DNA of 7,006 nt from Oscillospiraceae bacterium (GCA_020866945.1 JAJBVW010000172.1:1-7006); one strand, 5' to 3'; numbered from the stretch's first letter, positions 1 through 6,714 are shown. A program made the numbers and translations. Notes: a model not told the origin generated them from the sequence alone.

Positions 1-11
1 CTTTTGACTGC

Positions 12-488
12 TCATGCCCGAAGGGCGGCTTCGTCGTCCAGGCCTCCGGCGTAGCCGGTGAGAGCGCCGTTTGCGCCTATGACCCGATGGCAGGGAACCA
101 TGATAGAGACAGGGTTTCGGCCCACGGCGCTGCCTACGGCCTGGGCGGACATGGTTTCCAGGCCCCGCTGGGCGGCGATGGCGCGGGCGATGGCTCCGTA
201 GGTGGTGGTTTGTCCGTAGGGGATAGCCCGAAGCTGCTCCCAGACAGCCATCTGAAACGGCGTCCCCCGCAGAAGAATCGGGGGCGTGGGGCCTGGGTCA
301 TGGCCGGAAAAATAGACCTCCAGCCACTTCGCGGTCTCGCGGAACACAGGCAAATCGCCTGACGGGCCAAGGGTTTCTCCAAAATATTTTTGCCCATCGA
401 ACCACAGCCCGGTCAGCGCGTCTCCCTCCCCCGCCAGGGTGATGGGGCCGAGGGGGGACGCGAGATGAAAGGTATAGCGGTCGTTCAT
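12..488 (-). CDS. ogt: Methylated-DNA--protein-cysteine S-methyltransferase (O6-alkylguanine repair)
   Basis: A suicide DNA repair enzyme that transfers the alkyl group from O6-alkylguanine (and O4-alkylthymine) in DNA to its own cysteine. The 158-residue protein has a short N-terminal domain (about 1-70) and the conserved DNA-binding/active-site domain (about 76-150). The active-site motif PCHRVIG is at 132-138 with acceptor Cys133, the hinge Asn is N125, the helix-turn-helix starts near TTYGAIA (95-101), and GYAGG is at 145-149. The residue where many family members carry the Arg finger is Gln116 (SAQAVG). The C-terminus stops nine residues after GYAGG, slightly shorter than usual, and the other two frames do not restore a longer tail. 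The start ATG overlaps the stop of the upstream ABC gene (ATGA), with an AGGAGG site 7 nt away. It is the last gene of the four-gene operon visible here. Confidence 0.95.
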   Translation of the reverse strand: MNDRYTFHLASPLGPITLAGEGDALTGLWFDGQKYFGETLGPSGDLPVFRETAKWLEVYFSGHDPGPTPPILLRGTPFQMAVWEQLRAIPYGQTTTYGAIARAIAAQRGLETMSAQAVGSAVGRNPVSIMVPCHRVIGANGALTGYAGGLDDEAALRA

Positions 489-2233
489 GCTTTGACCTCC
501 TGTGCTTTTACAAGGGCGGCGTATTCGCCGTTTTGGGCCATCAGCTCTTTATGGGAGCCAAGCTCTGTCACTGTCCCATGGTCTATCACGGCGATGCGCT
601 CCGCACCCCGGACAGTGGAGAGGCGGTGGGCGATGATGATGGTCGTGCGGCCGACGGAAAGGGCGTCGAAGGTTTTCTGTATCCGGGCCTCGGTGACGCT
701 GTCCAGAGCGGAGGTGGCCTCGTCCAGGATAAGCACCGGGGGATTTTTCAGGAAAATCCTGGCGATGGAGACCCGCTGCTTCTGGCCCCCGGAGAGGAGC
801 ACGCCCCGCTCGCCCACCTCGGTGTCAAAGCCCTCCGGCATGGCGAGGATGTCCTCGTATATCTCCGCCCGCTTCGCGGCCTCGACGACATCCTCCATGG
901 AGGCGTCCGGGCGGCCATAACGGATGTTGTCCCCAATGGTCCCGGCAAACAGAAACACGTCCTGCTGCACCACGCCTATGCTCCGGCGCAGGGAGCGCTG
1001 GGTTACGGTGCGGACGTCCTGACCGTCGATGCGGATGGCTCCGGCGGTCACGTCGTAAAACCGGGGAATGAGCTGGCTCAGCGTGGTCTTGCCGCCGCCG
1101 GAGGGGCCGACCAGGGCCAGCGTCTCTCCGGGCTGAATGTGCAGGTCGATGCCGTGCAGGACGGGCCGGCCCTCCCGATAGGCGAAATCGACGCTGTCCA
1201 CGTCCACCGCGCCCTGCACATTCGTAAGCTCCGCGGCGTCCGGGGCGTCGGTGAGGGTGGGGTCGGTGCGCATAAGCGCCACGAACCGGCGCAGTCCGGC
1301 CATGCCGTTTGCAAATGTCTCCGTGAAGTTTGACAGGCGGCGAATGGGGCTTACAAAGGACGTGACATACAGGCTGAACGTGACAAGGTCGATGACGTTC
1401 AGCTGTCCCGCCATGATGAGCGCGCCCCCGACGGCGATGACCGCCACGGACAGCATACACAGGAAAAACTCCATGACCGCGTTGAAGCGGCCCATGGCCT
1501 TGTGAAACTGGCGCTTGGAGACCTTGAACAGCTCGTTGGAGACGGTGAATTTTTCCAGCTCCCGTTCCTCGTTCGCGAAGGCCTTGGCGGTTTTCATGCC
1601 GGAGAGACAGGATTCTATCTCCGTGTTGATGCGGCCAGTGGTCTCCTTCACGGCGGCAGAGGCGTCCCGCATGGAACGGCGGCAGCGCCATATTACGCAA
1701 AAGAACACCGGCAGCATGACTGTCAGCACCAGGGCCAGCCGCCACTGGATTGTGAACATGATGATAAGCGCGCCCACGATGGTGACGGCGGAAATGAACA
1801 AGTCCTCCGGCCCGTGGTGGGCAAGCTCCGTGACGTCGAAAAGGTCAGTCGTCAGGCGGCTCATCAGCTGGCCGGTGCGGCTGCTGTCAAAGTAGTCGAA
1901 GCCAAGGGTCTGGACGTGCTGAAACAGGTCTTTCCGTATGTCCGCCTCCACCCGGATGCCGAAGGTGTGACCCCAGTAGCCGATAATATACGTAAATACA
2001 GACCGCAGCACATAGGCCGCCGTCACCGCGCCCATCACGGCCCAGAAGAGGCCGAAGGCGTTTTCCGGCAGGAGGGTATACATACACCACCTCGACACAA
2101 AGGGAAAGGCGAGGTCGATCAGGGCGATGGCCAGCGCGCAGGCCATATCCAGCGCAAACAGCCCCCTGTGGGGCTTAAAATAGGAGAGAAATATCTTGAG
2201 CAAAGACTGCTCCTGAAAACGGTTTTTCTGCAT
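485..2233 (-). CDS. ABC exporter, fused transmembrane and ATP-binding domains (MsbA/multidrug type)
   Basis: A half-size ABC exporter of 582 residues, the usual length, expected to work as a homodimer in the cytoplasmic membrane and pump out lipids, peptides or drugs. The membrane domain (about 15-310) shows six hydrophobic stretches near 24-48, 60-86, 143-163, 165-183, 253-275 and 278-297. The ATPase domain (about 340-582) has the A-loop Tyr352, Walker A GPSGGGKTT at 376-384, Q-loop Gln424, signature LSGGQKQR at 480-487, Walker B VLILDEATS at 500-508 with catalytic Glu505, and switch His536 in AHRLSTV. All catalytic residues are intact. The start follows the metallophosphoesterase stop by 17 bp, with an AAGGAAG site in that gap. 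No second half-transporter lies next to it, so homodimer is favoured. Substrate cannot be read from sequence; the downstream ogt is the only clue. Confidence 0.95.
   Translation of the reverse strand: MQKNRFQEQSLLKIFLSYFKPHRGLFALDMACALAIALIDLAFPFVSRWCMYTLLPENAFGLFWAVMGAVTAAYVLRSVFTYIIGYWGHTFGIRVEADIRKDLFQHVQTLGFDYFDSSRTGQLMSRLTTDLFDVTELAHHGPEDLFISAVTIVGALIIMFTIQWRLALVLTVMLPVFFCVIWRCRRSMRDASAAVKETTGRINTEIESCLSGMKTAKAFANEERELEKFTVSNELFKVSKRQFHKAMGRFNAVMEFFLCMLSVAVIAVGGALIMAGQLNVIDLVTFSLYVTSFVSPIRRLSNFTETFANGMAGLRRFVALMRTDPTLTDAPDAAELTNVQGAVDVDSVDFAYREGRPVLHGIDLHIQPGETLALVGPSGGGKTTLSQLIPRFYDVTAGAIRIDGQDVRTVTQRSLRRSIGVVQQDVFLFAGTIGDNIRYGRPDASMEDVVEAAKRAEIYEDILAMPEGFDTEVGERGVLLSGGQKQRVSIARIFLKNPPVLILDEATSALDSVTEARIQKTFDALSVGRTTIIIAHRLSTVRGAERIAVIDHGTVTELGSHKELMAQNGEYAALVKAQEVKA
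496..501 (-). promoter_or_regulatory. Ribosome binding site of ogt, inside the ABC transporter gene
   Basis: A perfect AGGAGG on the minus strand lies 7 nt before the ogt ATG and inside the last codons of the ABC gene. It fixes the ogt start and, with the ATGA overlap, points to translational coupling of repair enzyme and exporter. Confidence 0.8.
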
Positions 2234-2250
2234 GAGAAGGGTTCTTCCTT

Positions 2251-3354
2251 TTATGATTCAATCGGCCCGTCATACCAGCCGGAGATGCCGTTTCGCTTGC
2301 ATTGATAGCCCCGTGTGGTGGTGCGGACGATGGAGATTTCATCCCCCGCCTCCAGGGGCAGGCGGTAGTCCGTGCAGTCGTTTACCCAGGCGCGGCTGCC
2401 CTCCCGGGAGAGGATGTTGCACGTCAGCACGTCCATCTCATAGCCGGTGCGGATGTGGCGGCAGCGGCAAAACTCCCGGCCCCAGGCCAGAAGCTCCACG
2501 GCGTTGTCCCCGTGACGGATATAAAAATGGGTCTCGCTTTCCCGCTGGCTCTCGGCGGCGCGGGCCACGGGAAAGGCGTCATAGGACGTCCAGGTCATGT
2601 CCGGCAGGAAAAAGGCGTTGAGCTGGCCGTCGTCCTTCACAACGCAGCCCCCGTCTATGCTGACGAGGCGCAGGTCGCGGTCGATAATGGGCCGGGCGTC
2701 GGTGATGGTCTCATGATACAGCACCAGGGGCCAATGGCCCACGATTGTCCACTTCCGATGGGGCTTTGCCACCGTGCGATAGGCGTCCAGCTTCATGCAG
2801 GCGAAGGCGCCCCGCTCCGGCACATAGCCCCCGTGGACAAAGATATAGTCCTCCGTCTCCAGGATGTGCGGCATACGACGCATAAAATCCAGCTCTGCCG
2901 GAAAGCCTGCCGCCACCGCCCGCTTGGCAGCCCTTAAATCCATGTCTGGCCCGATGGGGACGCCAAGCGCCCGGAGCATTTGGGCGATGACCCCGTCTCC
3001 CCAGCCCTTGTTTCGGCCCAGCAGATAGCGGATATAAAAGGCGTCCATGTCCGGGTCGTCCGGCAGGTCGCAGAAATTGTGCCAGAAATCGCAGTTGCCG
3101 CAGAGGGTGTGCACCTCATATTCCCGGCTCAGGGCCATGACCCACCGCATTGTTCCCAGAGGGTCGGGGCCTTTTTCCAGCAAATCCCCCACGATAACGA
3201 GCACGTCGCTTTTGGAAAAGGCGCATTTTTTCAGCAGCCCCTTCAGATAGGGCAGATTCCCGTGGATGTCCGAAACGGCGATAATCCGCCGCCCGGGGGC
3301 CACGGTCAGATGCTGCACCACCGGGGGCGTGGTCATAAGCAGCGGCCCGCTCAT
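2251..3354 (-). CDS. Calcineurin-like metallophosphoesterase (PPP-like) with extra C-terminal domain
   Basis: Predicted soluble dimetal phosphoesterase of 367 residues. The catalytic part (about 22-240) carries the family motifs in order: SDIHGN (28-33), GDLLEKG (56-62), GNCD (86-89), VHGG (173-176) and GHWP (206-209). The order and the SIDGG near 233 resemble the PPP Ser/Thr phosphatase and diadenosine-tetraphosphatase branch. The usual GNH motif is GNCD here; Cys at this site also occurs in YfcE-type phosphodiesterases, so activity is not ruled out. About 120 further residues (245-367) form an unassigned domain whose end (from about 310) is rich in Gly, Trp and Tyr and looks SH3-like; that is a guess. 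I chose ATG at 3354 because it overlaps the upstream stop (ATGA). The frame stays open for 84 more codons upstream, but that stretch lies inside the neighbouring gene and has no family motif. An ATG at 3336 is an alternative start. The native substrate is unknown. Confidence 0.88.
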   Translation of the reverse strand: MSGPLLMTTPPVVQHLTVAPGRRIIAVSDIHGNLPYLKGLLKKCAFSKSDVLVIVGDLLEKGPDPLGTMRWVMALSREYEVHTLCGNCDFWHNFCDLPDDPDMDAFYIRYLLGRNKGWGDGVIAQMLRALGVPIGPDMDLRAAKRAVAAGFPAELDFMRRMPHILETEDYIFVHGGYVPERGAFACMKLDAYRTVAKPHRKWTIVGHWPLVLYHETITDARPIIDRDLRLVSIDGGCVVKDDGQLNAFFLPDMTWTSYDAFPVARAAESQRESETHFYIRHGDNAVELLAWGREFCRCRHIRTGYEMDVLTCNILSREGSRAWVNDCTDYRLPLEAGDEISIVRTTTRGYQCKRNGISGWYDGPIES

Positions 3355-4514
3355 GGCAGCGTCCAGGGCTTTTGGGCGATGTCCATGTCCATGAGATACA
3401 GCGGCCCGCCGACCCCATCCGTGACGCCAATCTGCTGAAAGCCGCAGGCGGCATAAAAGCCGATGGCCGTCTCGTTCGTCTGGGATACATGAAGGCGCAG
3501 ATGCTTCCGGCCCTGGCGGCGGAAATGGCTGACCGCGTGGCCGATGAGCTGGACGCCCAGCCGCATTCCGCGGTATTCCGGCTCCACATACAAAAGGCTT
3601 ATCCACCCGGCCTCCTCCTCCACACCCCGGAGGGGGTCAAGCTCAATCAGCCCGGCGGGCTGGCCCTTCACGGTCAGCCTGGTCAGGCAGGCCGGATCCT
3701 GCCGGACGTGCTGGATGGCGAGATGGAGATACAGCGACGGGGTATAGCCGTTCAAGTTCCCGTGGCTGGCCCGCCAGGTCTGGGCATAGCAGCGGGAATA
3801 CTCGTCCCCCTCCTTCCGGGGATCCATCGGCTCCAGGAGCGTGTCCTCCTTGCCGATACCCTTTGACCGCCACCAGGACTGGCGGGCGAAGGTGCTCAGC
3901 TCCTCAGGCAGATGGGAGACGTCGTTATAAAATTCCAGGCCCAGCTTCCCGTTCTCCGCCGTCAGCAGGGAGACGGCGGTGTTGTCCCCATAGGGGATTT
4001 TGGAGATTTCCGCCGAGGGAACGCCCAGGATTTTGCAGAACAGGGTGCGCATGGCGAGGCCGTGGCTCACCACGGCTATCGTCTTCTCGGGATAGGTGGC
4101 CGCAAGGCCCAGCAGCGACCGTTCCAGCCGTAGCGGCACCTCGCTGAATGCCTCGCTGCCGGGGACGTGCCACCGGGCGGTATCCGTGGCAAAAAGGGTC
4201 ATCTGCTCGGGATAATCCCGCTCCAGCGCGCCCCAGGGCGAGTCCTCCCATACGCCCATGCAGACCTCCCGCAGCGCGGGGCTGACGTGGACGGTAAGCT
4301 CCGGGTGATATTTTGTGATGGCGCTGGCCGTGGAGACGGCCCGGTTCAGGTCGCTGGCCCACAGCGCGTCGATCGGTTCGTCCCGGAACCGCTCCGCCAG
4401 GGCCGCAATCTGCTTTCGGCCCAGCTGGGTGACATTCGCGTCATACTGCCCCTGGGCGCGGCGATAGAGATTGCCCTCGGCCTCGGCATGGCGAATCAAA
4501 TAAATCCTGGTCAT
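3351..4514 (-). CDS. Fusion: histidine phosphatase (phosphoglycerate mutase-like) + GNAT acetyltransferase
   Basis: A 387-residue two-domain protein. Residues 1 to about 205 are a histidine phosphatase: the RHAE motif with catalytic His9 (Arg8, Glu11), Arg58 in SDLNRAVSTA, acid Glu83 in LREVCMG, and second His151 in VVSHG, all in expected order. Residues about 230-385 are a GNAT N-acetyltransferase: the acetyl-CoA loop YRGMRLG at 314-320 follows the ISLLYVEPE strand, and NETAIGFYAACGF (347-359) is the usual C-terminal motif. Both halves look catalytically complete. The phosphatase could act on a small phosphorylated metabolite and the GNAT on an amine, possibly in one pathway, but neither substrate is visible. 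The start at 4514 has AGGAAGGG just upstream and gives a normal N-terminus (MTRIYLIRHAE). The frame is open further upstream, but that part crosses the promoter and enters csaB. First gene of the operon; its stop overlaps the phosphoesterase start. Confidence 0.92.
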   Translation of the reverse strand: MTRIYLIRHAEAEGNLYRRAQGQYDANVTQLGRKQIAALAERFRDEPIDALWASDLNRAVSTASAITKYHPELTVHVSPALREVCMGVWEDSPWGALERDYPEQMTLFATDTARWHVPGSEAFSEVPLRLERSLLGLAATYPEKTIAVVSHGLAMRTLFCKILGVPSAEISKIPYGDNTAVSLLTAENGKLGLEFYNDVSHLPEELSTFARQSWWRSKGIGKEDTLLEPMDPRKEGDEYSRCYAQTWRASHGNLNGYTPSLYLHLAIQHVRQDPACLTRLTVKGQPAGLIELDPLRGVEEEAGWISLLYVEPEYRGMRLGVQLIGHAVSHFRRQGRKHLRLHVSQTNETAIGFYAACGFQQIGVTDGVGGPLYLMDMDIAQKPWTLP

Positions 4515-4515
4515 C

Positions 4516-4544
4516 TTGTCCCTTCCTGTGTTTTCATGTATAAT
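4516..4544 (+). promoter_or_regulatory. Promoter of csaB (TTGTCC-N17-TATAAT)
   Basis: A sigma-A type promoter: -35 TTGTCC at 4516-4521 (4 of 6), 17-bp spacer, perfect TATAAT at 4539-4544. Transcription would start near 4551, leaving a leader of about 109 nt before csaB. The -35 falls inside the ribosome binding region of the divergent operon, so the two transcription units may interfere. A weaker alternative closer to the gene is TATAAC at 4622-4627, without a good -35. Confidence 0.6.
4520..4527 (-). promoter_or_regulatory. Ribosome binding site deciding the start of the fusion gene
   Basis: AGGAAGGG on the minus strand lies 5 nt before the ATG at 4514. It supports this start over the longer open frame, whose extra 65 codons include the promoter core and a Phe run unlike a real N-terminus. 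Confidence 0.7.
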
Positions 4545-4545
4545 A
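4540..4545 (-). promoter_or_regulatory. Candidate -10 element of the four-gene operon
   Basis: TATTAT (5 of 6 to consensus) reads on the minus strand about 26 nt before the start codon, which would give a leader of roughly 18 nt containing the ribosome binding site. No convincing -35 is present at 15-19 bp spacing (the best positions are AT-rich but unlike TTGACA). It shares five bases with the csaB -10 on the other strand. It is the only promoter-like sequence between the two genes in this direction. Confidence 0.45.
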
Positions 4546-4573
4546 GACTGAACTGTCCTGTGATTATTTTGAA

Positions 4574-4612
4574 AAGCGGTCCTACCGCTTGGCGCCTGTG
4601 AGTACAGGTTTT
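4574..4612 (+). promoter_or_regulatory. Two tandem hairpins in the csaB leader, possible attenuator
   Basis: Hairpin 1 is a perfect 7-bp stem, AAGCGGT (4574-4580) with loop CCT and ACCGCTT (4584-4590). Hairpin 2 is CCTGT (4595-4599), loop GAGT, ACAGG (4604-4608), followed directly by TTTT (4609-4612), which looks like a short, weak terminator. A second CCTGT at 4557-4561 could pair with the same ACAGG, giving a mutually exclusive fold. No known riboswitch class was recognised. Function is inferred from position only. Confidence 0.35.
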
Positions 4613-4659
4613 CATATATTGTATAACAAACCCGAGACTTTCTCAAGAGGGAGCGTTGG

Positions 4660-5733
4660 ATGAAGGAACCACTGAAAAAAAAGAAAAACGCCCGGCAGGG
4701 CGTGGTCATATCCGGGGCCTATGGACTGGAAAACGCCGGGGACGACGATACCCTCCGGGGCATCTTGGCGGCTCTGCGCCGCATTGACGGGGGGCTTTCC
4801 TTCACGGTCATCGCCCACCGGCCAAAGCGGACGGCCCGCCGGTTCCATGTGGCGGCCCGGGGGCTTTGGAACGTCCCCGGCTGGCTGCTGGCCATGCGCC
4901 GGGCCGGCCTGTTTATCAGCGGCGGGGGCAGCCTTCTGCAGGATGTGACCAGCCGCCGGAGCCTGTGGTTTTATCTTTTTGCTATCCGCATGGCGAAAAA
5001 AATGGGCTGCGCCGTGGAGCTTTACGGCTGCGGCATCGGCCCCATCCGGGTGGAGAAGGCCCGCCGGCGGACGGCGGAATGCCTGAACCAGTGCGCAGAC
5101 GTGATTTCCGTCCGCGACCGGGACAGCCTGGACACCCTGACCGCCTGGGGCGTGACGAGACCCCGGCTGCTCCTGGGGGCCGACCCGGCGCTGTATCTGA
5201 CGCCGAAGGCCGGAAGCCGCAGGCAGCAGATTGGCTTTGCCCTCCGGCCCTGGCCGGGATTCTGGATACACGTCCCGGATTTTGCAGAGGCCGCCCGGTA
5301 CGCCTGGCGGCGGTATAATCTCGCCCCGGTGTTTTATGTTTTCGCCCCGGAGGACAAGGCCGCCGTCCAGTCCGTTCTGGCGGAGCTGGAGGATGTGCCC
5401 TATGCCATATGCCCGGCCAGTATGCGTTTTGAGCGGATGAACGTCATGGTGTCCATCCGGCTCCACGGCCTGATATTCGCCCTCCGGGCGGGCATCCCCG
5501 CCGCCGGAGTCAGCTATGACCCCAAGGTGGATGCGTTCTGCCGGGAGGCGGGCCTGCCTCTCCTGTCCCTGGAGGACGCAACAGAGGAAAGCCTGTGCGC
5601 CCTGATCGACCAGGCGCTCGATTTGGACGGGGAGACCCTGTCCCGCTCCCTGTCCCAGCTGAGGGAGCGGGAGAAAACCAACAGCCGCGCCGCCGCGCAG
5701 CTTCTGGCCGGGGAGGAGACAGCGGCGGAGTGA
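4660..5733 (+). CDS. csaB: Polysaccharide pyruvyl transferase CsaB
   Basis: Transfers a pyruvyl group from phosphoenolpyruvate to a sugar of the secondary cell-wall polysaccharide, as a ketal. In well-studied Bacillus species this makes the anchor for SLH-domain surface proteins. The 357 residues match the family length and show its landmarks: the N-terminal glycine-rich GAYGLENAGDDD (19-30), SGGGSLLQDVTS (87-98), GCGIGPI (123-129), VRDRDS (151-156), ADPALYL (174-180), LRPWPG (195-200), IRLHGLIFALRAG (266-278) and SYDPKV (285-290). The N-terminus is unusually lysine-rich (LKKKKN at 5-10) and presumably cytoplasmic. No signal peptide or membrane segment. The ATG has GGAG 6 nt upstream. It is divergent from the operon to its left and converges on the glycosyltransferase to its right, with a 12-bp gap. 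No SLH protein or other wall gene adjoins it in this window, so the acceptor polysaccharide is unknown. Confidence 0.92.
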   Translation: MKEPLKKKKNARQGVVISGAYGLENAGDDDTLRGILAALRRIDGGLSFTVIAHRPKRTARRFHVAARGLWNVPGWLLAMRRAGLFISGGGSLLQDVTSRRSLWFYLFAIRMAKKMGCAVELYGCGIGPIRVEKARRRTAECLNQCADVISVRDRDSLDTLTAWGVTRPRLLLGADPALYLTPKAGSRRQQIGFALRPWPGFWIHVPDFAEAARYAWRRYNLAPVFYVFAPEDKAAVQSVLAELEDVPYAICPASMRFERMNVMVSIRLHGLIFALRAGIPAAGVSYDPKVDAFCREAGLPLLSLEDATEESLCALIDQALDLDGETLSRSLSQLREREKTNSRAAAQLLAGEETAAE

Positions 5734-5745
5734 TGCAGAGACTCC

Positions 5746-6714
5746 TTAATCCTCCCGCTGCTCCCAGGTGCGCTCGCTGATGATATAGCGGGGGCGGGCC
5801 TTTGTTTCGAGGTATATCTTTCCGATATATTCCCCGATGACGCCCAGGCACAGAAGCTGGATGCCGCCCATGAGACACACGATACAGACCGTGCTGGCCC
5901 AGCCCGCCACCGTGTTTCCGACAAGGCTGCTTACCACCGCCCAGATAACGCCGATGAAGCTCAAAACCGCGATAACAAGCCCCAGGGCCGTTATCATGCG
6001 GATGGGCTTGATGGAGAGGCTCGTAATGCCGTCAAAGGCCAGCGCCAGCATTTTTCGCAGGGGATAGTGGCTCTCTCCGGCCAGCCGCTCATGCCGCTCA
6101 TAATAGACGCTGGTGCTCTTAAAGCCCACGAGCGGCACCATGCCCCGCAGGAAGATGTTGACCTCCCTGAAGTTTGCAAGCTCCGCCAGCGCCCGGCTGC
6201 TAATCAGCCGGTAATCCGCGTGATTGAACACCACCTCTGCGCCCATCCAGTTGAGGAGCTTATAAAAGCTCTCCGCCGTGAAGCGCTTGAAAAATGTGTC
6301 CGTGTCCCGGCGGCTTCGCACGCCGTATACGATCTCGCAGCCGTCCAGATAGGCGTCCACCATGGCGTCCATGGCGTTTAAGTCGTCCTGACCGTCGCAG
6401 TCGATGGAGATGGTGATGTCGCATTTGTCCTTCGCCTCCATCAGGCCCGCCAGGACGGCGTTCTGATGGCCGCGGTTCCGGCTTTGGGCGATGCCAATAT
6501 AATGGCTGTCCTCTCCCGCGAGGCGGCAGATGATGTCCCATGTACCGTCCTTCGAGCCGTCATTGACAAACAGAATCCTGCTGTCCTCGGATATTTTCCC
6601 CGTGCCAATCAGGCCGTTCAGCTTTTCCAGAAACATCCCGCAGGTGATTGGCAGCACCCGCTCCTCGTTGTAGCAGGGGATGATGATATATAGAATCGGA
6701 TTGTTTTTTGTCAT
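5746..6714 (-). CDS. Membrane glycosyltransferase family 2 (DPM1/GtrB-like)
   Basis: Expected to move a sugar from a nucleotide sugar to a polyprenyl phosphate (or a related lipid) on the cytoplasmic face, supplying donors for surface glycan decoration. The 322 residues contain a GT-A domain (about 6-230) with the start motif IIPCYNEE (11-18), VNDGSKDGT (50-58), SRNRGHQNAVLAGL (78-91), the metal-binding region DCDGQDD (105-111, in place of the common DADLQDP) and ADYRLISSRAL (166-176). Two membrane helices follow at about 240-262 and 273-298, then a basic tail with RPRYII (307-312), as in GtrB, CsbB and YfdH-type proteins. The start has GGAGG 6 nt upstream. It has its own promoter and appears monocistronic in this window. 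A glycosyltransferase facing csaB fits a shared cell-envelope role, but the two are convergent and not co-transcribed. The sugar is unknown. Confidence 0.93.
   Translation of the reverse strand: MTKNNPILYIIIPCYNEERVLPITCGMFLEKLNGLIGTGKISEDSRILFVNDGSKDGTWDIICRLAGEDSHYIGIAQSRNRGHQNAVLAGLMEAKDKCDITISIDCDGQDDLNAMDAMVDAYLDGCEIVYGVRSRRDTDTFFKRFTAESFYKLLNWMGAEVVFNHADYRLISSRALAELANFREVNIFLRGMVPLVGFKSTSVYYERHERLAGESHYPLRKMLALAFDGITSLSIKPIRMITALGLVIAVLSFIGVIWAVVSSLVGNTVAGWASTVCIVCLMGGIQLLCLGVIGEYIGKIYLETKARPRYIISERTWEQRED

Noticed and set aside
533..2305. Two long plus-strand open frames (533-1333 and 1502-2305)
   Set aside because: Both are antisense to the intact ABC transporter and show no recognisable motif; long antisense frames are common at this GC content.
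2302..3438. Plus-strand open frames of 211 and 152 residues
   Set aside because: Antisense to the metallophosphoesterase and the end of the fusion gene, with no motifs and no ribosome binding site noticed.
3355..3606. 84-codon upstream extension of the metallophosphoesterase frame
   Set aside because: It lies inside the GNAT part of the upstream gene in another frame, has Arg/Pro/His-rich shadow composition and no family motif. The ATGA overlap at 3351-3354 gives a better start.
4574..4608. A CRISPR-like or riboswitch reading of the csaB leader
   Set aside because: There are only two different small hairpins and a 6-bp repeat, no regular repeat-spacer pattern and no recognised aptamer core.
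4515..4709. 65-codon upstream extension of the histidine phosphatase frame
   Set aside because: It crosses the divergent promoter and the start of csaB. The internal ATG at 4514 has a good ribosome binding site and the normal family N-terminus.
4612..5466. 284-residue open frame on the minus strand
   Set aside because: Antisense to csaB, which has clear motifs. The composition is Pro/Gly/His/Arg-rich as expected of a shadow in high-GC DNA.
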